Source of the DNA: Solibacillus sp. FSL W7-1464
Lineage (GTDB): Bacteria > Bacillota > Bacilli > Bacillales_A > Planococcaceae
DNA: 64,000 nucleotides
Assembly (NCBI RefSeq): GCF_038004425.1
Contig: NZ_JBBORC010000001.1
Coordinates: forward strand, 349,001 to 413,000
Direction: 5' to 3'
A program made the position numbers and the translations under genes. Every line of letters starts with the position of its first letter. The first letter of the stretch is position 1. Positions 60,264 through 64,000 of the stretch are shown one piece after another. The notes under the pieces were generated by a model. That model had not been told where the DNA came from. It did not search any database and saw only the letters and a list, made by a program, of their open reading frames with translations.

Positions 60264-60827
60264 ATGACTTTATCAGTAAGAGACGCAGTATTGCAACGCC
60301 GTTCGATTAAGCTGTTTAACGGACAGCAAGTTGACAAAAAGGCGGTAATGGAAATTTTGGATGATGCAAAGTGGGCACCGAATCACGGTAACCGTCAGCC
60401 ATGGCGCATTGTAGTAGGTGCAGAGGAGCAGCTGCCAAAAGTGCATGAACTGCTTCGAGACCTGGCAGTTCCGAAATGGCAGGAGCTTTCGGAAGATGCG
60501 CTTGAAATTCAAATGAAAAAATTCACATTGGCCGGTGCGTACGCATTTGTGCTTGTGACAGAAGATGTTCGTCAAAAAGAACGACTGGAAGACTACGCGG
60601 CAGCCGCTTGCTATTTACAAAATGTGCAACTGCTGGCGTGGGAAAAAGGCATTGGCACGTGCTGGAAAACACCGGGATTCCTGGACAACCCGAAATTCCG
60701 TGAAGCATTAAACGCACAGCCACATGAACGTGTTATTTCGATGTTCCAGTTCGGTTATTACGATAATGTGCCAAATGTAAGAGTACGTAAAGAGCTTTCG
60801 GAATTTGTAACGGAATTTGGTCAATAA
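60264..60827 (+). CDS. Nitroreductase family protein
   Basis: A 187-residue FMN enzyme from ATG 60264, with GGAGG at a good distance; the earlier TTG frame has none. Markers: LQRRSIKLFNGQQVDKKAVMEILDDAKWAPNHGNRQPWRIVV (FMN phosphate Arg and the PW motif), AAAACYLQNVQLLAWEKGIGTCWKTPGF. Length suggests the short YdjA/YodC-type group. Two-electron reduction of quinones or nitro compounds is expected. Substrate unknown. Confidence 0.9.
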   Translation: MTLSVRDAVLQRRSIKLFNGQQVDKKAVMEILDDAKWAPNHGNRQPWRIVVGAEEQLPKVHELLRDLAVPKWQELSEDALEIQMKKFTLAGAYAFVLVTEDVRQKERLEDYAAAACYLQNVQLLAWEKGIGTCWKTPGFLDNPKFREALNAQPHERVISMFQFGYYDNVPNVRVRKELSEFVTEFGQ

Positions 60828-60835
60828 TAGGATTG

Positions 60836-60874
60836 AATGCATGAGGAAACGATGATTTCCTTGTGCATTTTTTT
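60836..60874 (+). terminator. Terminator of the nitroreductase gene
   Basis: AATGCATGAGGAAA and TTTCCTTGTGCATT pair around GATGA, followed by TTTTTT. Confidence 0.85.
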
Positions 60875-60936
60875 ATGGGGACCAACATGTGTGATTAATT
60901 ATGACATTTATGTAAAATAATTTACAATTAATTAAT

Positions 60937-60965
60937 TTGAATTCGAGATAATTACATAATAGAAT
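60937..60965 (+). promoter_or_regulatory. Chemoreceptor promoter with a 17-bp MhqR-like half-match
   Basis: TTGAAT (60937-60942), 17 bp and TAGAAT (60960-60965) can form a promoter. The span TTGAATTCGAGATAATT (60937-60953) is the exact reverse complement of 14686-14702 in the pirin operator, but the second half of the palindrome is missing. Confidence 0.4.
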
Positions 60966-61038
60966 TGAATGCTGTATATAGAAAATAATAAATGAGGAAT
61001 TCATTCTGATATGGAAAGATTTCACCAAAGGAGTTATT

Positions 61039-63012
61039 ATGCAGTTTAAAAGTTTAAAAACCCGACTAATGATAATCTTGTTATTAGTTGGAATTATTCC
61101 TGTTTTAACGATAGTTACATATAATTATTTTGCAACATCAACCAGCTTCGAAGACGCTCAGTTTGATCAGCAACAAGAAATCGAACAAGGTGTTTCCGAA
61201 TATTTCGAAACAACGGCAGCCGACCTTCAACATTTAGTCGAGCTGTATGCAAAAGATCCGGAAATTCAGCAGTTGTTGACGAATAAAGACCGGGATGCTA
61301 TTCAATCTGTAGGAGAGGTATTATTTAAAAGATTAAATGCACTGCATAAGCTGACCGTTATGGAGCTTGGTGATGAAAATGGCACGGTTTATTTAAGAGG
61401 CCATAATCCTGCAAAGTTCGGGGATGACAAGTCCGATATTCCAGCAATCCAAGGTGCACTTGATGGAAAGGTGTACAGCGGATTTGAATATGGCTCAAGC
61501 GGTCTGGCTGTACGAGCATTTGCACCGGTTGAAGTGAATGGGCAAATCGCTGGGACATTGCAAATAGGCCTTGGCAATGAATTTATTGCAGAAGTGCAAA
61601 AATTATTCCCGGGTATGTCACTTCAACTTCTGAATGGAGAGGGTGAAATTGTCGAATCCTCAGAAGAAGCGAGTATCGGTACAAAGCTAAGTGGTAAGAC
61701 AATTGAGGATGTATTGGCCGGAAAGTCGAGCCAATTGAAAAATGACGACGAGCAAATAATCGAAAGCTTTTTACCAATGAGAGACCCGGCAGCTACTTCG
61801 GTTATTGGCGGGATCCATCTCAAACAAAATATAGAAAAATCGCAAACCGCGATGGTTAACATGATCAATATGAGTGCTGTGATTTTAATCACCACCATTA
61901 TCCTATCTGTTCTTGTTGCCTTGTTCTTTAGTCGCTCATTAACAAAGCCTATTCTCAATACATCGCAACTGATGCATATGCTAAGTAAAGGAGATTTGAC
62001 GCAGCGTATGGATGATCATATTCGTCAAGATGAAATAGGCCGGTTAATGACGGATATGAAAGTGATGCAGGAACAATTGCATGGGACAATTTCGGAAGTT
62101 TCCTTGGCATCAAGCAGTGTGACAGTGCAAAGTACAATGCTTGCCCAGTCGACAAATGAAGTTTCTACAGGTGCTTTGGCGATTGCCGAAACGATGGAAG
62201 CACTGTCGCGCGGGATAGAGACTCAAACGAATGAAATTGCCGAAGTGTATGAAGCGGTAACGGATTTTTCTGAAACATTGAAAGAAACGACCGAGCAAGG
62301 AACAAAGCTTGAAACGCTATCGCGAAACGTTCTTTCCCTTTCATCGGAAGGAACAAAAATGATGGAAACTTCAAATGGACAGATGGAACAAATTCATGAC
62401 ATGATGCATACGGCAATTGAAAAGATGGGAGACTTAGGCCAACGTGTCGGACAAATTTCTTCGTTTGTGAAAATTATTGAAGATGTCGCCAATCAGACGA
62501 ATCTGCTTGCATTAAACGCGTCAATCGAGGCTGCTCGTGCAGGTGAACATGGTAAAGGGTTTGCCGTTGTAGCCGAAGAAGTACGCAAACTCGCGGAGCA
62601 AGTGGGTAATTCGGTAACAGAAATTACAACGATTGTCGGAACCATTCAGTACGGAACGAATGAATTAAGCAATTCATTACAGCAAGGCTTTACGAAAGTT
62701 GAAACAAGTTCAAAACAGCTTGCACATACTGCCGAAACGTTCAGGGAAATCGAACAATCGGTACTGAAAATGGACCAGTTTATGAGGCAAGTGCTTGTTC
62801 AGCTACAAACGATGAGAAAAGAAGGTCAGGATATTAATGATTCCATGCAGGAAATCTCAGCGATTACAGAGGAAACTACAGCCAGCGTAGAAGAAACGAC
62901 GGCTACAGTCGTTCAAACAAGTGCCACAATGGAAAATGTTGCGGCAACGACAGAGCAGTTGGCTGAACTGGCCGAGAAGTTGGATGCTATTGTAAAAGAA
63001 TATAAAGTGTGA
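61039..63012 (+). CDS. Methyl-accepting chemotaxis protein
   Basis: A 657-residue chemoreceptor. Helix 1 (about 10-30), an extracellular dCACHE/double PAS-like domain (about 35-275; [48 protein letters not shown]), helix 2 (about 280-300), HAMP (about 302-355), and a signalling domain with the tip [41 protein letters not shown] (from about 479). Glu/Gln-rich adaptation helices flank the tip. AAAGGAG is at the start. Ligand unknown. Confidence 0.95.
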   Translation: MQFKSLKTRLMIILLLVGIIPVLTIVTYNYFATSTSFEDAQFDQQQEIEQGVSEYFETTAADLQHLVELYAKDPEIQQLLTNKDRDAIQSVGEVLFKRLNALHKLTVMELGDENGTVYLRGHNPAKFGDDKSDIPAIQGALDGKVYSGFEYGSSGLAVRAFAPVEVNGQIAGTLQIGLGNEFIAEVQKLFPGMSLQLLNGEGEIVESSEEASIGTKLSGKTIEDVLAGKSSQLKNDDEQIIESFLPMRDPAATSVIGGIHLKQNIEKSQTAMVNMINMSAVILITTIILSVLVALFFSRSLTKPILNTSQLMHMLSKGDLTQRMDDHIRQDEIGRLMTDMKVMQEQLHGTISEVSLASSSVTVQSTMLAQSTNEVSTGALAIAETMEALSRGIETQTNEIAEVYEAVTDFSETLKETTEQGTKLETLSRNVLSLSSEGTKMMETSNGQMEQIHDMMHTAIEKMGDLGQRVGQISSFVKIIEDVANQTNLLALNASIEAARAGEHGKGFAVVAEEVRKLAEQVGNSVTEITTIVGTIQYGTNELSNSLQQGFTKVETSSKQLAHTAETFREIEQSVLKMDQFMRQVLVQLQTMRKEGQDINDSMQEISAITEETTASVEETTATVVQTSATMENVAATTEQLAELAEKLDAIVKEYKV

Positions 63013-63025
63013 TGTTTATGTATAA

Positions 63026-63056
63026 GGAGTTGCCGCATCTTGTCGGCAGCTCCTTT
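63026..63056 (+). terminator. Terminator of the chemoreceptor gene
   Basis: GGAGTTGCCG and CGGCAGCTCC with a CATCTTGT loop, followed by TTT. Confidence 0.85.
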
Positions 63057-63134
63057 AATTATTCCCTGACGAATAATTTGCGAGGATTGAGACTAACCTG
63101 GTATACAATTCATCTAAGAAAGGATGAGATATAA

Positions 63135-63662
63135 ATGAAAAAAGTATTATTTCTGCTCGGGCTTCTATTATTGGCAGGGTGTTCGGAGGAAATAGTCGCG
63201 TATGAGGGGATGCCGTTAAAAATTGCTGTTTTAGGGGAGTTTCAAGATCATTACAATACCAATATAGAAATTGTAGAAATTACATTCGAGGCTCTTGAAG
63301 AAGCGGTTACGGATTCAACTTTACAATTTGATGCACTTTTTATAACGCCAACTGTTTTTGGACAAGCTTCCAGGGATGAATATATTAAGGTATATGAAGA
63401 TGCGATCATCCCGATTGTTTATTATGAAGCAGCGAAAGGTCATTTTGCTTTTACGAAAGAGAACATAACTTACGATACACTGCACTTTCAAAATCTGATA
63501 AACGGGTCGCATTCAACGCTTTATTTACATAATGAAATTCTAGTAGGTGATGAATTGTCAGAGATAAAATGTGATGTCGATGTTTTTAATTTTTACTTGA
63601 ATGGTGACCGTTATGATATTATGCTGAAAGAAATTTATGAAAAAATTGAAACATTAACCTGA
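63135..63662 (+). CDS. Uncharacterised lipoprotein
   Basis: A 175-residue protein. The signal peptide MKKVLFLLGLLLLAGCSEE ends in a clear lipobox (LAGC), so it is anchored outside. The mature part (LKIAVLGEFQDHYNTNIEIVEITFEALEEAV, FDALFITPTVFGQASRDEYIKVYEDAIIPIVYYEAAKGH) resembles a truncated binding-protein fold, a strand-helix-strand with a hydrophobic ITP turn, but I cannot name the family. The start has AAAGGATGAG. Confidence 0.75.
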   Translation: MKKVLFLLGLLLLAGCSEEIVAYEGMPLKIAVLGEFQDHYNTNIEIVEITFEALEEAVTDSTLQFDALFITPTVFGQASRDEYIKVYEDAIIPIVYYEAAKGHFAFTKENITYDTLHFQNLINGSHSTLYLHNEILVGDELSEIKCDVDVFNFYLNGDRYDIMLKEIYEKIETLT

Positions 63663-63672
63663 TGCAATGTGA

Positions 63673-63715
63673 AAAGTCCCGTTACAAAGTTTTATTAGCT
63701 TTGTAACGGGATTTT
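63673..63715. terminator. Bidirectional terminator
   Basis: AAAAGTCCCGTTACAAAG and CTTTGTAACGGGATTTT form a 14-bp stem between convergent genes. Confidence 0.92.
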
Positions 63716-63722
63716 GCTGTTA

Positions 63723-63983
63723 CTAAATAGCGATTTCGATTTCTTCAACGGAGATTTCTTCTGGCTTTGGTGCACGTTTACGGTGAGAGATTACGCCGGA
63801 AAGAACCGTCATGAAAAATACACTAGCAACAGTTACGATAATACAAGGGACTAAATAGTCGCGGTTCATCGAAAGCAGAATGTCTGTACGGAACCAGTTT
63901 TGAAACGGAATACCACAGCCGAGAAGAACGGCAAAGAATAACACTTTTACTCCGACAGATTTACCTTTCATCTTTTTTATCAT
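63723..63983 (-). CDS. Small two-helix membrane protein (may extend past the window)
   Basis: At least 86 residues: a first hydrophobic helix (VGVKVLFFAVLLGCGIPF), a loop with NWFRTDILLSMNRDYLVP, and a second helix (CIIVTVASVFFMTVLSGVI) followed by a basic then acidic tail (HRKRAPKPEEISVEEIEIAI). No family recognised. The frame stays open beyond ATG 63983 to the window edge, so the true start may lie outside. Confidence 0.6.
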   Translation of the reverse strand: MIKKMKGKSVGVKVLFFAVLLGCGIPFQNWFRTDILLSMNRDYLVPCIIVTVASVFFMTVLSGVISHRKRAPKPEEISVEEIEIAI

Positions 63984-64000
63984 TCCATTAATAAAGAGGC

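Overview
The window looks like chromosomal DNA of a low-GC Gram-positive member of the Bacillales, most like the Solibacillus/Lysinibacillus group. This is inferred from strong AGGAGG-type ribosome sites, frequent TTG/GTG starts, the gene content (HelD, NatAB, PdaC-like deacetylase, UppP, PxpABC, lysine 6-dehydrogenase) and interspersed palindromic repeats of a kind I associate with that group. No rRNA, tRNA, CRISPR array, phage or insertion sequence was found.

Layout. 1-3.6 kb: tail of a DMT-type transporter, then an OmpR-type regulator, a small membrane ORF and a large sensor kinase. 3.6-6.8 kb: a periodic TATTAGAA array, a membrane metallophosphoesterase with uppP, and an AIM24 protein. 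6.9-10.9 kb: a probable lysine-degradation operon (semialdehyde dehydrogenase, lysine 6-dehydrogenase, acyl-CoA dehydrogenase). 11-15.8 kb: small enzymes and exported proteins, including an alpha carbonic anhydrase and a pirin behind an MhqR-like operator. 15.8-18 kb: an amino-acid ABC importer. 18-22.7 kb: an AraC/GyrI-type regulator, a cysteine-rich copper-type protein, a kinase-like protein, and a PadR regulator with an ABC-2-type membrane protein. 23-27.3 kb: a secreted beta-propeller protein and a MacB-like ABC pair. 28.1-29.2 kb: gene-free DNA with a 0.3-kb repeat, a perfect hairpin and a second TATTAGAA array. 29.2-39.1 kb: a uronate-type catabolic cluster (uxaC, ROK repressor, AraC activator, three Gfo/Idh/MocA oxidoreductases, a TIM-barrel isomerase and a GPH-family symporter). 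39.3-42.2 kb: a stress membrane protein and the 5-oxoprolinase genes. 42.2-44.65 kb: an AT-rich accessory patch of small minus-strand genes and remnants. 44.6-50.8 kb: polysaccharide deacetylase, split ThrE exporter, PAS-GGDEF-EAL protein and a double GNAT. 50.9-55.9 kb: a NatAB-NatKR-like cassette with an atypical receiver-like regulator and a 25-codon membrane ORF. 56-64 kb: HelD, DUF2804, amidase-like, nitroreductase, chemoreceptor, lipoprotein and small membrane proteins.

The strongest non-genic observations are these. (1) Two nine-copy arrays of TATTAGAA, about 25 kb apart and in opposite orientation, share an almost identical 19-21 bp spacing profile while their spacers differ. (2) One composite promoter/operator, direct repeats CTTAAGA-N4-CTTCA(G/T)A at a fixed distance from the -10 box, lies before both the two-component system at 0.36 kb and the ABC exporter at 25.3 kb, which places them in one regulon. 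(3) Two matching XylR/ROK-type operators tie uxaC to the symporter at the other end of the uronate cluster. This cluster has dehydrogenases and an isomerase but no glycosidase, so it may open glucuronides by an oxidative, non-hydrolytic route.
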